From Gemmatimonadaceae bacterium (GTDB lineage: Bacteria; Latescibacterota; UBA2968; UBA8231), in contig PBSR01000147.1 of assembly GCA_002726335.1 (NCBI GenBank), positions 1-15,158 of the forward strand: DNA of 15,158 bases. The letters are read 5' to 3'. The notes below the pieces were generated by a model. That model ran no database searches. It saw nothing but the letters and a program-made list of their open reading frames with translations, and was not told the DNA's origin. The position numbers and the translations under genes are program-made. Below, one piece after another: positions 7,873-14,942 of this stretch; the first letter of the stretch is position 1; every line of letters begins with the position of its first letter.

Positions 7873-7901
7873 TTCTTAAGTACATGTAATTTTCGTAAGA
7901 T
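7873..7901 (+). promoter_or_regulatory. Possible promoter for the thiolase gene
   Basis: TTCTTA (7873-7878) and TAAGAT (7896-7901) are spaced by 17 bases and lie 45 bases upstream of the thiolase ATG, in a clearly AT-rich patch. Its -10 region overlaps that of the minus-strand promoter for the tRNA unit, so the two may compete for polymerase. The match to consensus is moderate. Confidence 0.35.
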
Positions 7902-7925
7902 AGATACGTGCATAAACCTGGTCAA
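7897..7925 (-). promoter_or_regulatory. Sigma70-like promoter of the small membrane protein / tRNA-Ala unit
   Basis: On the minus strand TTGACC (7925-7920) and TATCTT (7902-7897) are separated by exactly 17 bases. Five of six -35 positions and four of six -10 positions match consensus. It points to the 76-residue protein and tRNA-Ala, which need strong expression. The -35 lies just 21 bases before the divergent thiolase ATG. Confidence 0.6.
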
Positions 7926-7945
7926 TCAGATGTAAGGAGAGCCGG

Positions 7946-9124
7946 ATGGCTGAGGCGGTGATCGCCAGCGCGGTGCGCAGCGCGATCGGAACGTACGGCG
8001 GCGCCCTGCGCGACGTCACCCCCGTCACGTTGGGTCAGGTAGCCGTCGAGGCGGCGATTTCGCGGTCTGCCGTTGCCGCGGAGGCCGTGAACGAGGTAAT
8101 CCTCGGCATGATCTACCAGGGCGGCCAGGGGCCGAATCCGGCGCGGCAGGCGGCCGTCAAGTCGGGCGTGCCTTACTCCGCGCCGGCCATGACGGTGAAC
8201 AAGATGTGCGGTTCCGGGCTGAAGGCCATCGCCTTGGCGGCAGCTGCCGTGCGTTCAGGGGACGCCCAGGTCGTCGTAGCCGGTGGCATGGAGAGCATGA
8301 GCGGTGTCGTCTACGGGCTGGCCGGGTCGCGTTGGGGCGAGCGTATGGGGCACTCGCAGGTGACGGATCTGATGATCATGGACGGTCTGTGGGACTGCTT
8401 CTACGACTGCCACATGGGTACCACTGCGGAGAATCTGGCCAGCGAATACGGTATCTCGCGCCAGGAGCAGGATCGATACGCCCTCTTGAGCCAGGACCGT
8501 TATTCTGCGGCTCACGCAGCGGGCCGCTTTGCCGACGAGATCGTCCCCCTGGAGATTCCGCAGCGCCGGGGTGAGCCGACGGTGTTCGACGTCGACGAGC
8601 ACCCCCGAAAGGACGTCTCTCTGGAAGGGCTGGGTCAGCTACGCCCCGCCTTTGACAAGCAGGGCACGGTCACGGCCGGCAATGCCTCCGGTCTGAACGA
8701 CGGTGCCGCGGCGATGACGGTGATCTCCGAGGCCGTGGCCGAGACTGCCGGCATCGAACCACTGGCCCGTGTCGTCGACTCGGTGTCGGTGGGGGTAGAT
8801 CCACGGGTGATGGGGATCGGACCGGCCCCGGCCATAGAGCAATTGCTGCAGCGTAACGATCTGACGTTGGACGACATCGACCTGCTGGAAGTCAACGAAG
8901 CCTTCGCGGCACAGGTTCTGGCCGTGGGGCGTCGACTCGACTGGGATGTGGATCGGGTCAATGTCAACGGCGGCGCGATCGCCCTGGGACATCCGGTGGG
9001 AGCCAGCGGTGCCCGTGTCGCTGTGACCCTGCTGCACGAGATGCGCCGACGCCAGGTGCGCCGCGGGATCGCCGCGCTCTGCATTGGCGGCGGCATGGGT
9101 ATCGCGGTCCTGTTTGAGTGCTGA
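7946..9124 (+). CDS. Acetyl-CoA acetyltransferase (thiolase II)
   Basis: This enzyme condenses two acetyl-CoA to acetoacetyl-CoA, or cleaves acetoacetyl-CoA in reverse, in the cytoplasm. It serves polyhydroxybutyrate, ketone or short-chain fatty acid metabolism. The 392-residue length is typical. The nucleophile Cys88 sits in NKMCGSGLKAI, the active-site His349 in NGGAIALGHPVGASGAR, and the second Cys379 in CIGGGMGIA, matching the catalytic triad of the Zoogloea/AtoB type. LLEVNEAFAAQ is the conserved NEAFA site. The ATG at 7946 has a strong AAGGAGA ribosome binding site (7934-7940) five bases away. No partner gene (reductase, CoA transferase or synthase) is adjacent; neighbours are the divergent tRNA unit and the convergent ssb. 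I cannot decide between atoB-like and phaA-like roles. Confidence 0.95.
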   Translation: MAEAVIASAVRSAIGTYGGALRDVTPVTLGQVAVEAAISRSAVAAEAVNEVILGMIYQGGQGPNPARQAAVKSGVPYSAPAMTVNKMCGSGLKAIALAAAAVRSGDAQVVVAGGMESMSGVVYGLAGSRWGERMGHSQVTDLMIMDGLWDCFYDCHMGTTAENLASEYGISRQEQDRYALLSQDRYSAAHAAGRFADEIVPLEIPQRRGEPTVFDVDEHPRKDVSLEGLGQLRPAFDKQGTVTAGNASGLNDGAAAMTVISEAVAETAGIEPLARVVDSVSVGVDPRVMGIGPAPAIEQLLQRNDLTLDDIDLLEVNEAFAAQVLAVGRRLDWDVDRVNVNGGAIALGHPVGASGARVAVTLLHEMRRRQVRRGIAALCIGGGMGIAVLFEC

Positions 9125-9140
9125 TGTTTCGCAGGGCCGA

Positions 9141-9164
9141 CGGAGGCGAGTTTCACCGCCTCCG
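9141..9164. terminator. Hairpin between convergent thiolase and ssb genes
   Basis: CGGAGGCG (9141-9148) and CGCCTCCG (9157-9164) form a perfect 8-pair GC-rich stem with an 8-base loop, 16 bases after the thiolase stop and 13 bases beyond the ssb stop. The symmetric location between two 3' ends suggests a shared bidirectional terminator. Neither strand has a T tract after the stem, so it may rely on another mechanism. Confidence 0.5.
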
Positions 9165-9177
9165 CCGGTGGGGAGAG

Positions 9178-9612
9178 TCAGGCGGCCAGCTCCAGCTCTT
9201 CGCTTTCCGTCTCCACTTCGTCTTCGATCTCTCCGTCGGCTTGGGCCGTGCCGTTGGCTCCCGACGGGATGCGTTCGAGAACTTGGAGAGTACGCGCCTG
9301 AATCTCGACGAGGTAGTGAGAGTTCTCGTCGTCATCCCGCCAGCTGTACGAGCGCAGCCGGCCACTGAGAAATACGGGAGTGCCTTTCTCCAACCGGTCG
9401 GCGAGTCGCTCGGCCAGCTGCCGCCAGACGACGATGTTGAAGAAGGAGGTCTCCTCCTGCCATTCGTCGTTGCGGTCGCGGTAGGCGCGGTTGACGGCGA
9501 TGCGGCTCGTCAGCCGTGCCGTGCCGTTGTCGGTGATACGAAACTCGGGGTCCTGCACGAGGCGCCCGGCAAGGGCCACCTGGTTGATGGCCGGCATCCT
9601 GAGTTCGGACAT
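9178..9612 (-). CDS. ssb: Single-stranded DNA-binding protein (SSB), without the usual C-terminal tip
   Basis: SSB coats single-stranded DNA in replication and repair and recruits partners through its tail. The 144-residue product carries the OB fold: NQVALAGRLVQDPEFRITDNGTARLTSRIAVNR (10-42), ETSFFNIVVWRQLAERLADRLEKGTPVFLSGRLR (54-87) and LVEIQARTLQVLE (101-113). The tail is short and acidic (EIEDEVETESEELELAA). It lacks the conserved D-D-D-I-P-F-type ending that binds partner proteins in most bacterial SSBs. The start is the ATG at 9612, with GGAGG five bases upstream; an in-frame extension to 9750 adds a low-quality leader and was rejected. It converges on the thiolase gene and diverges from the DNA methyltransferase gene. 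A second, classical ssb elsewhere in the genome is possible. Confidence 0.9.
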   Translation of the reverse strand: MSELRMPAINQVALAGRLVQDPEFRITDNGTARLTSRIAVNRAYRDRNDEWQEETSFFNIVVWRQLAERLADRLEKGTPVFLSGRLRSYSWRDDDENSHYLVEIQARTLQVLERIPSGANGTAQADGEIEDEVETESEELELAA

Positions 9613-9739
9613 ACGATCCTCCGATCGAAGGGAGTGAGTGGAATGGGCGGCAGGACATTCCAGCGAGCGTTCTGCCGACTGTCCGCCACGCAGACTGAAT
9701 GCAGCACTCATGCCAGTCAGGACGAAAGGTGACGGAAGC

Positions 9740-9754
9740 GATTGTGACACAATC
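9740..9754. promoter_or_regulatory. 15-base palindrome, operator-like, over the methyltransferase -35 box
   Basis: GATTGTGACACAATC is a perfect inverted repeat with 7-base arms around a single central base. It sits in the divergent gap between ssb and the DNA methyltransferase gene and contains the -35 hexamer TTGTGA of the predicted plus-strand promoter. This position would suit a dimeric repressor. The binding protein is unknown. Confidence 0.45.
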
Positions 9755-9770
9755 AGTTGAGAGTTATGAA
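9742..9770 (+). promoter_or_regulatory. Sigma70-like promoter of the DNA methyltransferase gene
   Basis: TTGTGA (9742-9747) and TATGAA (9765-9770) are separated by 17 bases in an AT-rich stretch. This predicts a start of transcription near 9777 and a leader of about 50 bases before the GTG at 9827. Four of six positions match consensus in each hexamer. Confidence 0.5.
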
Positions 9771-9826
9771 ATGAATGATCACGTGAATATCCTCAGGCAC
9801 TTCGATGGGAGTCTGGGGTAACGACG

Positions 9827-11455
9827 GTGGGGGCGATCGCACACAGCGACCAGGTCATTCCGGCGGCACGCCGTCGGCGTCGGGGCCACACGGCTCCTCA
9901 CGGGCAGTTCTTTACGCTTACCGAGGTCGCCCGCTTCCTGTGGCACGTCGTCGAGATGCTGGCCCCGGCCTCACAGCGGCGCGTGATCGATCTGGCAGCG
10001 GGGGACGGGATCCTGCTCGACGAGGGGTGTCGTGGTGGTTTTACGACCCGGCTCGATGTCCTGGGCCTGGAACTCGACGCCCATGTCCTTCACGCCCGAA
10101 GCGCGGAGGGTGCCCGTGTCGAGGCAGGAGATGGTCTGCTCGATGCCGGCCAGCGTCTGTCCGACTGGCGTGCCGACGTCGCTGTGGGCAATCCACCCTT
10201 TGGCCGCAGTCGTGACCTGCTGACCGATGGACAACGCCGACGCCTGCTGGCCGAGCCAGCCGCACCGCACCAGATCTGGGGCTCACGTGCCGTTGGCCAG
10301 GATGGTCGGTTCACCGACCCGGCCGGCAACTGTCGAGTGGAGGAGCTGTTCCTGGAACGCGCCCTGAGGCTGGTCCGGTCCGGGGGACTGGTCGCCTACA
10401 TCCTCTCCGATGGGGTCCTGAGCAATCGCCGAGAGCAGGTCGCCCGAGACTGGGTGGGGGGCCAGGCCCAACTGCTGGCGGCCATCGCCCTGCCGGCCAG
10501 TGCCTTCCGACGGGCCGGCCTCAACGCTCTGGCCCATCTCATCGTTCTGCGCCGCGTCCCGGAGATCGACATGATCCCTCAACCACCCGCGCTGATGATG
10601 GAGCGTCGGCATGCCGGGCGTGGCAAGTTGCCCCAGGTCCTGGAGGCCATGCGGCAGGATCTGGTCCGCCTGCACCAGGGTCAGGATGTAACCGGCGCCG
10701 CCGTCGTCTCAGGTAGGGATCTGGGTGGGTGTCGCTGGGATCCGGGTTTCTGGGTGGGAAAACAGACTCTGGCCCGCGTCCGGCGTGACCTCGACGACGC
10801 CCCTGAGCTCGGCGACTTCATCGAACTGCTTACCTACGGGCCGATCGTCACTGGCGGGCAGCCCGTGCCGGTCGTCGACGGCATCGCCTCGATCCGACAG
10901 GGGGACTTTGCCGAGACCGGCCTCCACGCCTCGCGGTCTCTGCGTGTCTTGCCAGACAGCGCCCACGATCCCCGGCGCAGTCGCGTTCGCGCCGGAGACG
11001 TGCTGCTGCCTCGTTCCGGTGGCGGTGCCCTCGGACGCAACAGAGTGGCCGTCTACGAGGAGGATGAGCCCGCCAACATCGGCTGTTTCGTCGACCTCAT
11101 CCGCCTCCGACCCGGACTCAATCCCTACTACCTGTGGATCTTTCTGCGCTCGCGACTCGGATGGGGCCAGATCCGCAGTCTCATCAATGGTGTGGGTACG
11201 CCGAACATCAGCTTTGTCGAAATCCGCTCGTTGCGTGTGCCGCTGCTCGGACTGGAGGAGCAGGCGGCCTACGAGCATGCCTACGTGGAGGACGTGCGGC
11301 CGCTGCACAGGCAGTCGACTGGCAGCCACGAGGCGGGCCAGTTCGCGGAGCGTCAGTTCCAGGCGCTGGTGAGCCGACTCGATGCTCGGCTCGCCGATGA
11401 TTGTCCACCGTACAGAGCATCCTTAAATTCGACTACCCACTCGTTCTCTCCTTGA
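9827..11455 (+). CDS. N6-adenine DNA methyltransferase fused to a specificity (HsdS-like) domain, orphan
   Basis: The 542-residue protein combines modification and target recognition. The N-terminal part has motif X HGQFFTLTEVARFL (25-38), SAM-binding motif I VIDLAAGDGILL (53-64) and the catalytic motif IV NPPF (122-125) of the gamma-type adenine methylases (HsdM and type IIG). The region from about 310 to the end resembles a target-recognition domain: YLWIFLRSRLGWGQIRSLINGVGTPNISFVEIRSLRVPLLGLEEQ is typical of HsdS-like half-subunits, where the chain closes with 'I..IPVPLPPLEEQ'-like wording. There is no nuclease domain at the N-terminus and no restriction gene nearby. The start is a GTG at 9827 with a weak binding site; an in-frame stop at 9776 limits the upstream extension. 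It diverges from ssb, with a promoter and palindrome between, and the next gene starts 27 bases downstream. An orphan methylase or the remnant of a type I/IIG system both fit. Confidence 0.82.
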   Translation: MGAIAHSDQVIPAARRRRRGHTAPHGQFFTLTEVARFLWHVVEMLAPASQRRVIDLAAGDGILLDEGCRGGFTTRLDVLGLELDAHVLHARSAEGARVEAGDGLLDAGQRLSDWRADVAVGNPPFGRSRDLLTDGQRRRLLAEPAAPHQIWGSRAVGQDGRFTDPAGNCRVEELFLERALRLVRSGGLVAYILSDGVLSNRREQVARDWVGGQAQLLAAIALPASAFRRAGLNALAHLIVLRRVPEIDMIPQPPALMMERRHAGRGKLPQVLEAMRQDLVRLHQGQDVTGAAVVSGRDLGGCRWDPGFWVGKQTLARVRRDLDDAPELGDFIELLTYGPIVTGGQPVPVVDGIASIRQGDFAETGLHASRSLRVLPDSAHDPRRSRVRAGDVLLPRSGGGALGRNRVAVYEEDEPANIGCFVDLIRLRPGLNPYYLWIFLRSRLGWGQIRSLINGVGTPNISFVEIRSLRVPLLGLEEQAAYEHAYVEDVRPLHRQSTGSHEAGQFAERQFQALVSRLDARLADDCPPYRASLNSTTHSFSP

Positions 11456-11482
11456 GTTGCCTCCCTTCCAGGCGCCCGGCCG

Positions 11483-13597
11483 TTGCCAGATAACCCCGTC
11501 GCCGTCCCTCACGCCAATCGCCTGGCCAGCGAGACGAGTCCCTATCTGCAGCAGCATGCCCACAACCCTGTCGACTGGTATCCTTGGGGAGAAGAGGCGC
11601 TGAATCGGGCTGCGGAAGAGGATCTTCCCATCCTGCTGTCTGTCGGTTACTCGGCCTGCCACTGGTGTCATGTGATGGAACGGGAGTCTTTCGAGAACTC
11701 GGAGATCGCGGCGCAGATGAACGCCAGGTTCGTCAACATCAAGGTGGACCGTGAGGAGCGTCCGGACGTCGACGAGATCTACATGAGTGCCGTACAGGCG
11801 ATGACGGGACAGGGTGGCTGGCCGATGACGGTCTTCCTCACGCCGGACCTGCGGCCCTTCCATGGGGGAACATACTATCCCCCGGAGGACAGCCACGGCC
11901 GACCGGGATTCCGTCGCGTGCTGCAGGCCGTCAGTGAGCACTATGCACGGCAGCGGGATCGTGTCGAGGATCAGGCGGAGAAATTGCGTTCCTTTCTCCG
12001 GCAGAATGCCGATCCGCTGGATGGCGGCGATGACCTCGACGATGATCGTTGCCAGGATATCCTGGATGCGGCGGTACAGGCTCTGATCGATCAGCATGAC
12101 GGGCGCTGCGGCGGCTTCAGCCTGCAAGGGCCGAAGTTTCCCAACAGCGCCGCACTGTCGCTGCTGCTCAGGCACTGGCACGCCACCGGTGACGATGCGG
12201 TGCTGCAGGTGGCAGTGCACACGCTGACTCACATGGCGCGGGGGGGAATCTTCGACCAGCTCGGGGGTGGCTTCCACCGGTATTCGGTGGATGAGCGATG
12301 GCTGGTCCCGCATTTCGAGAAGATGCTTTACGACAACGCCCTCCTCGTTCCGGTCTACGTGGATGCCTGGCAGGCGACAGGCAAGCCGCTGTTCGGCCGG
12401 GTTGTGCGTGAAACACTCGACTACGTGGTGCGCGAGATGACGAGCGCCGAGGGCGGCTACTGTGCCGCACAGGATGCCGACAGCGAAGGGGAGGAGGGCA
12501 GGTTCTTTGTCTGGACCCCGGAAGCGGTAGAGGATGTCATCGACGATGAGCACACGGCGAAGCGGGTGTGCGCCTATTACGACATCACACCCGAGGGCAA
12601 TTTCGAAGGTGACTCGGTGCTTCATGTCAGCGCCGACATCGACGAGCAGGCGCGTCTTCTCGGTGTCAGCCGAACGGAATTGCAGTCGGCCATCGACGAT
12701 GGACGTCGGCGACTGTTCGAGGCCCGAGCCTGGCGCTGTGCCCCAGGGCGGGACGACAAAGTGCTGGCAGCATGGAATGGTCTGATGATCAGCGCCATGG
12801 CCCGGGGGTATGAAGCCTTCGGCGAGAGCGCCTGGCTCGATTCAGCGACAATGGCTGCCCGGTTTCTTCTCGAGCATCTCGTCGTCGACGGCTCTCTGCG
12901 CCACGGCTGGAAGGATGGTCAGGCCTCCGTCCATGCCTTTCAGGACGACTACGCCGCCCTCGTGGGCGGACTCGTGGATCTGTACGAGGCCACTTTCGAG
13001 CCTCGCTGGCTGGCCTCCGCCGTCGATCTGGCAGAGCAGATGATCGAACGCTTCTGGGATACGGACGGGGAGGGTGGCTTCTACTACGCCGAGGCCGACA
13101 GGTCTGACCTCATCGTGCGGACGAAGAATCCCTTCGATGGTGCCACTCCCTCCGGGAACTCCCTCGCCGCTCTCGCCCTGTTGCGCCTGGCGACTCTCAC
13201 CGACGTGAACCGTTTCCGCGATTGCGCCGAGGCCACGTTGCGGGCCTATGGCGGGTTGCTGCAGAGTTCTCCCCTGGCCTGCTGTCATATGGCATGTGCT
13301 CTCTCACAGTTCCGCTGCGGGCCTCTGGAACTGACCTTCATGGGAGCTGCCGAGGCGCGACGGCCGTTTCTTCGCACCACCCACGAAAGCTATCTGCCAA
13401 ATCGCGTGATCTCCGGCGCCGAGACTGCATCGGACGACTCGACTACAGACCTGTTGCCACTGCTGCGTGAGCGACATCTGCCCGCCGATGGCAGCCTTCA
13501 CGTCTACGTCTGTCGCAATTCCAGCTGTTCGGCGCCACTGACGGATGTGGCCGAATTCAGCCGCACGCTGGCACCCGACATTCGAGCCGCCGGATGA
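11483..13597 (+). CDS. YyaL/DUF255 family protein: thioredoxin-like domain plus (alpha/alpha)6 domain
   Basis: The family (also called spermatogenesis-associated protein 20 or YyaL) joins a thioredoxin-like fold to a six-hairpin barrel of the N-acylglucosamine 2-epimerase type; its reaction is not established. The 704-residue length fits. Residues 11-40 show the family entry [29 protein letters not shown]. The redox-type C59-H-W-C62 sits in [16 protein letters not shown], then [26 protein letters not shown]. The barrel has [80 protein letters not shown] and [22 protein letters not shown]. The start codon is TTG at 11483 with no clear binding site, 27 bases after the methyltransferase stop, so read-through expression is likely. 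Its stop overlaps the start of the PqqD-like gene (ATGA), suggesting coupled translation. Confidence 0.93.
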   Translation: MPDNPVAVPHANRLASETSPYLQQHAHNPVDWYPWGEEALNRAAEEDLPILLSVGYSACHWCHVMERESFENSEIAAQMNARFVNIKVDREERPDVDEIYMSAVQAMTGQGGWPMTVFLTPDLRPFHGGTYYPPEDSHGRPGFRRVLQAVSEHYARQRDRVEDQAEKLRSFLRQNADPLDGGDDLDDDRCQDILDAAVQALIDQHDGRCGGFSLQGPKFPNSAALSLLLRHWHATGDDAVLQVAVHTLTHMARGGIFDQLGGGFHRYSVDERWLVPHFEKMLYDNALLVPVYVDAWQATGKPLFGRVVRETLDYVVREMTSAEGGYCAAQDADSEGEEGRFFVWTPEAVEDVIDDEHTAKRVCAYYDITPEGNFEGDSVLHVSADIDEQARLLGVSRTELQSAIDDGRRRLFEARAWRCAPGRDDKVLAAWNGLMISAMARGYEAFGESAWLDSATMAARFLLEHLVVDGSLRHGWKDGQASVHAFQDDYAALVGGLVDLYEATFEPRWLASAVDLAEQMIERFWDTDGEGGFYYAEADRSDLIVRTKNPFDGATPSGNSLAALALLRLATLTDVNRFRDCAEATLRAYGGLLQSSPLACCHMACALSQFRCGPLELTFMGAAEARRPFLRTTHESYLPNRVISGAETASDDSTTDLLPLLRERHLPADGSLHVYVCRNSSCSAPLTDVAEFSRTLAPDIRAAG

Positions 13598-13851
13598 CCC
13601 GAATCCCGGAATCCACCGACCCCGTGTTCCGTCGTCTCGTGGACGGGGGACTGCTGTACGATTCTGTGGCAGGATGCATTCACCATCTGAACGAGACGGC
13701 CGCAGTGATCTGTGAGTGTTGGCGCCAGCCGATGTCGGAAGAGGAGATCGTGCAGGTCCTGATGGAGCGTTTCGAGGTGGACGCCAGCGTCGCGCTGTTG
13801 CACGTACGATCGACCATCGGTCGCCTCCGAGGGGCGGGAGCGGGAGAATGA
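13594..13851 (+). CDS. PqqD-family small protein (HPr-rel-A type suspected)
   Basis: PqqD-like proteins are small winged-helix domains that bind peptides for modifying enzymes. The 85-residue product has the family pattern: [45 protein letters not shown] (19-63), followed by a last helix ([13 protein letters not shown]). Leu-Asn-Glu-Thr-Ala and the following Ile mark the conserved core. Its ATG overlaps the YyaL stop as ATGA, and its own TGA overlaps the next start in the same way, so all three are probably made by translational coupling. The downstream nucleotidyltransferase is the usual partner in the gene sets named 'HPr-rel-A system', which also include an HprK-related kinase not visible here. 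No radical-SAM enzyme or precursor peptide is present, so RiPP maturation is not supported. Confidence 0.82.
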   Translation: MTRIPESTDPVFRRLVDGGLLYDSVAGCIHHLNETAAVICECWRQPMSEEEIVQVLMERFEVDASVALLHVRSTIGRLRGAGAGE

Positions 13852-14942
13852 GGCAAGTCGAACAGGCACTCGAAATGGCCCGACTGGGCGTCGTCGGTGG
13901 CGCCTGGCCGGTCGGCGTCGAAGAGGCCATCGTGACCGAGGGACTGGAAGGCCTGTTCGTGGCCAGGGCCGGCGGCGACAGGCCGGTGCCGGCCGCGTGG
14001 TATCGTGCCCATGCCAGCACGGCGACGACGACGACGGTTGCCTTGCAGGAATTGGCCGAGGCGTTGCGGATCCTGGAGCAGCAGGGCCATGACCTGGTGC
14101 TTCTGCCTGGCGCTGCTCTGTTGCGTTTCTATCCGGACGCCGGGTGCCGTCCGATGGACGATGTCGATCTACTCTGTCCCGAGGGGCGCACGGCCGACGT
14201 GACTGACGCGCTGACAGAACTGGGGTGGACGACGACGCCTCGTTATCCCGACCTGCTCAACGGCCGGCACGTGGGCATCGATCTGCACGATGATCTGTTC
14301 CACTGTCAACGCATTGCCGCCCGGCGCCGTGCCGGATGGCTCGACCCCGAGCAGATCTGGGCACACCGGCGCAGAGTGCAGGTGGAGGGGCTCCAGTTCT
14401 GGGGGTTGAGCGCCGAAGACGAGGTCCTCTATACTGCAGCGCATGCACTGCGGCACAGCTACCGACGAGTCACCTGGCTTGTGGATCTGGCTTTGCAGCT
14501 GGGTGACAGGACTCTCGACGGGGGGCGTCTGCGATACCGGGCTGAGGCCAGCGGGCTGAACCTGCCGTTACTCTATGGCCTGACGCTGTTGCACGCCGCC
14601 CGCGTGGACCTGCCAGCGAGCGTTCGGGACTGGTATGCGGAATGTGCGCCAGGCCGAACTTCGAGGCGGGTGCTGCAGTGGGTTCTCGGCAGCCGGCATT
14701 CGACCTGCGTCGGCGAGGTCCTGTGGAACTGGACCTGTCCGCACCGTGGCGACCGGCTGCGACTGATGCGGGAGTTCATGTTTCCCAGGACCGACGTGCT
14801 GCTGCAGGTGTTTCCCCGGGTGCCGCGGCGGCTGGCACCCCTGACGTACGGATTGCGCTGCGGTCAGCTCCTGCTGCGGCTGGCACAAGAACTGGCGACG
14901 ACGATCCCGGGTCCCCTGAGTCGAAGAATGAGGCGAGGATGA
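13848..14942 (+). CDS. Nucleotidyltransferase family protein (NTP_transf_5-like)
   Basis: The 364-residue protein carries the core of the NTP_transf_5 family (PF14907 from memory). LLPGAALLRFYPDAGCRPMDDVDLL (85-109) holds the metal-binding acidic residues D105 and D107. GIDLHDDLF (143-151) supplies the third acidic position D145. SAEDEVLYTAAHALRHSYRRVTWLVDLALQL matches the conserved helical segment. The family's usual Lys-Gly before the first helix is Pro-Gly here (87-88). The substrate is unknown. I chose the ATG at 13848, which overlaps the PqqD-like stop as ATGA and has GGGAG just upstream; the frame is open further up, but only inside the PqqD-like gene. Homologues often sit beside exopolysaccharide loci. 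The lipoprotein gene follows with another ATGA overlap. Confidence 0.87.
   Translation: MRQVEQALEMARLGVVGGAWPVGVEEAIVTEGLEGLFVARAGGDRPVPAAWYRAHASTATTTTVALQELAEALRILEQQGHDLVLLPGAALLRFYPDAGCRPMDDVDLLCPEGRTADVTDALTELGWTTTPRYPDLLNGRHVGIDLHDDLFHCQRIAARRRAGWLDPEQIWAHRRRVQVEGLQFWGLSAEDEVLYTAAHALRHSYRRVTWLVDLALQLGDRTLDGGRLRYRAEASGLNLPLLYGLTLLHAARVDLPASVRDWYAECAPGRTSRRVLQWVLGSRHSTCVGEVLWNWTCPHRGDRLRLMREFMFPRTDVLLQVFPRVPRRLAPLTYGLRCGQLLLRLAQELATTIPGPLSRRMRRG

Noticed and set aside
9613..9750. 46-residue N-terminal extension of SSB
   Set aside because: The internal ATG at 9612 has GGAGG at ideal spacing and gives the normal SSB N-terminus; the extension would also cover the palindrome and promoter.
9178..11455. 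A complete restriction-modification system
   Set aside because: Only a methyltransferase/specificity chain is present; none of the adjacent genes has nuclease or helicase motifs.
11423..12625. 400-codon open frame on the minus strand opposite the YyaL-like gene
   Set aside because: It lies antisense to a strongly conserved family protein; high GC3 produces long open antisense frames. No motif was seen.
13716..13847. Upstream extension of the nucleotidyltransferase frame
   Set aside because: It overlaps the PqqD-like gene in another frame; the ATGA overlap at 13848 with a GGGAG site is the better start.
14015..14037. Short GAC/ACG triplet run, looking like a microsatellite
   Set aside because: It codes in frame for a Thr-rich stretch (TATTTT) of the nucleotidyltransferase and is only a few units long.
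13594..14942. A RiPP (modified peptide) cluster around the PqqD-like gene
   Set aside because: No radical-SAM or YcaO enzyme and no precursor peptide was seen; the partner is a nucleotidyltransferase.
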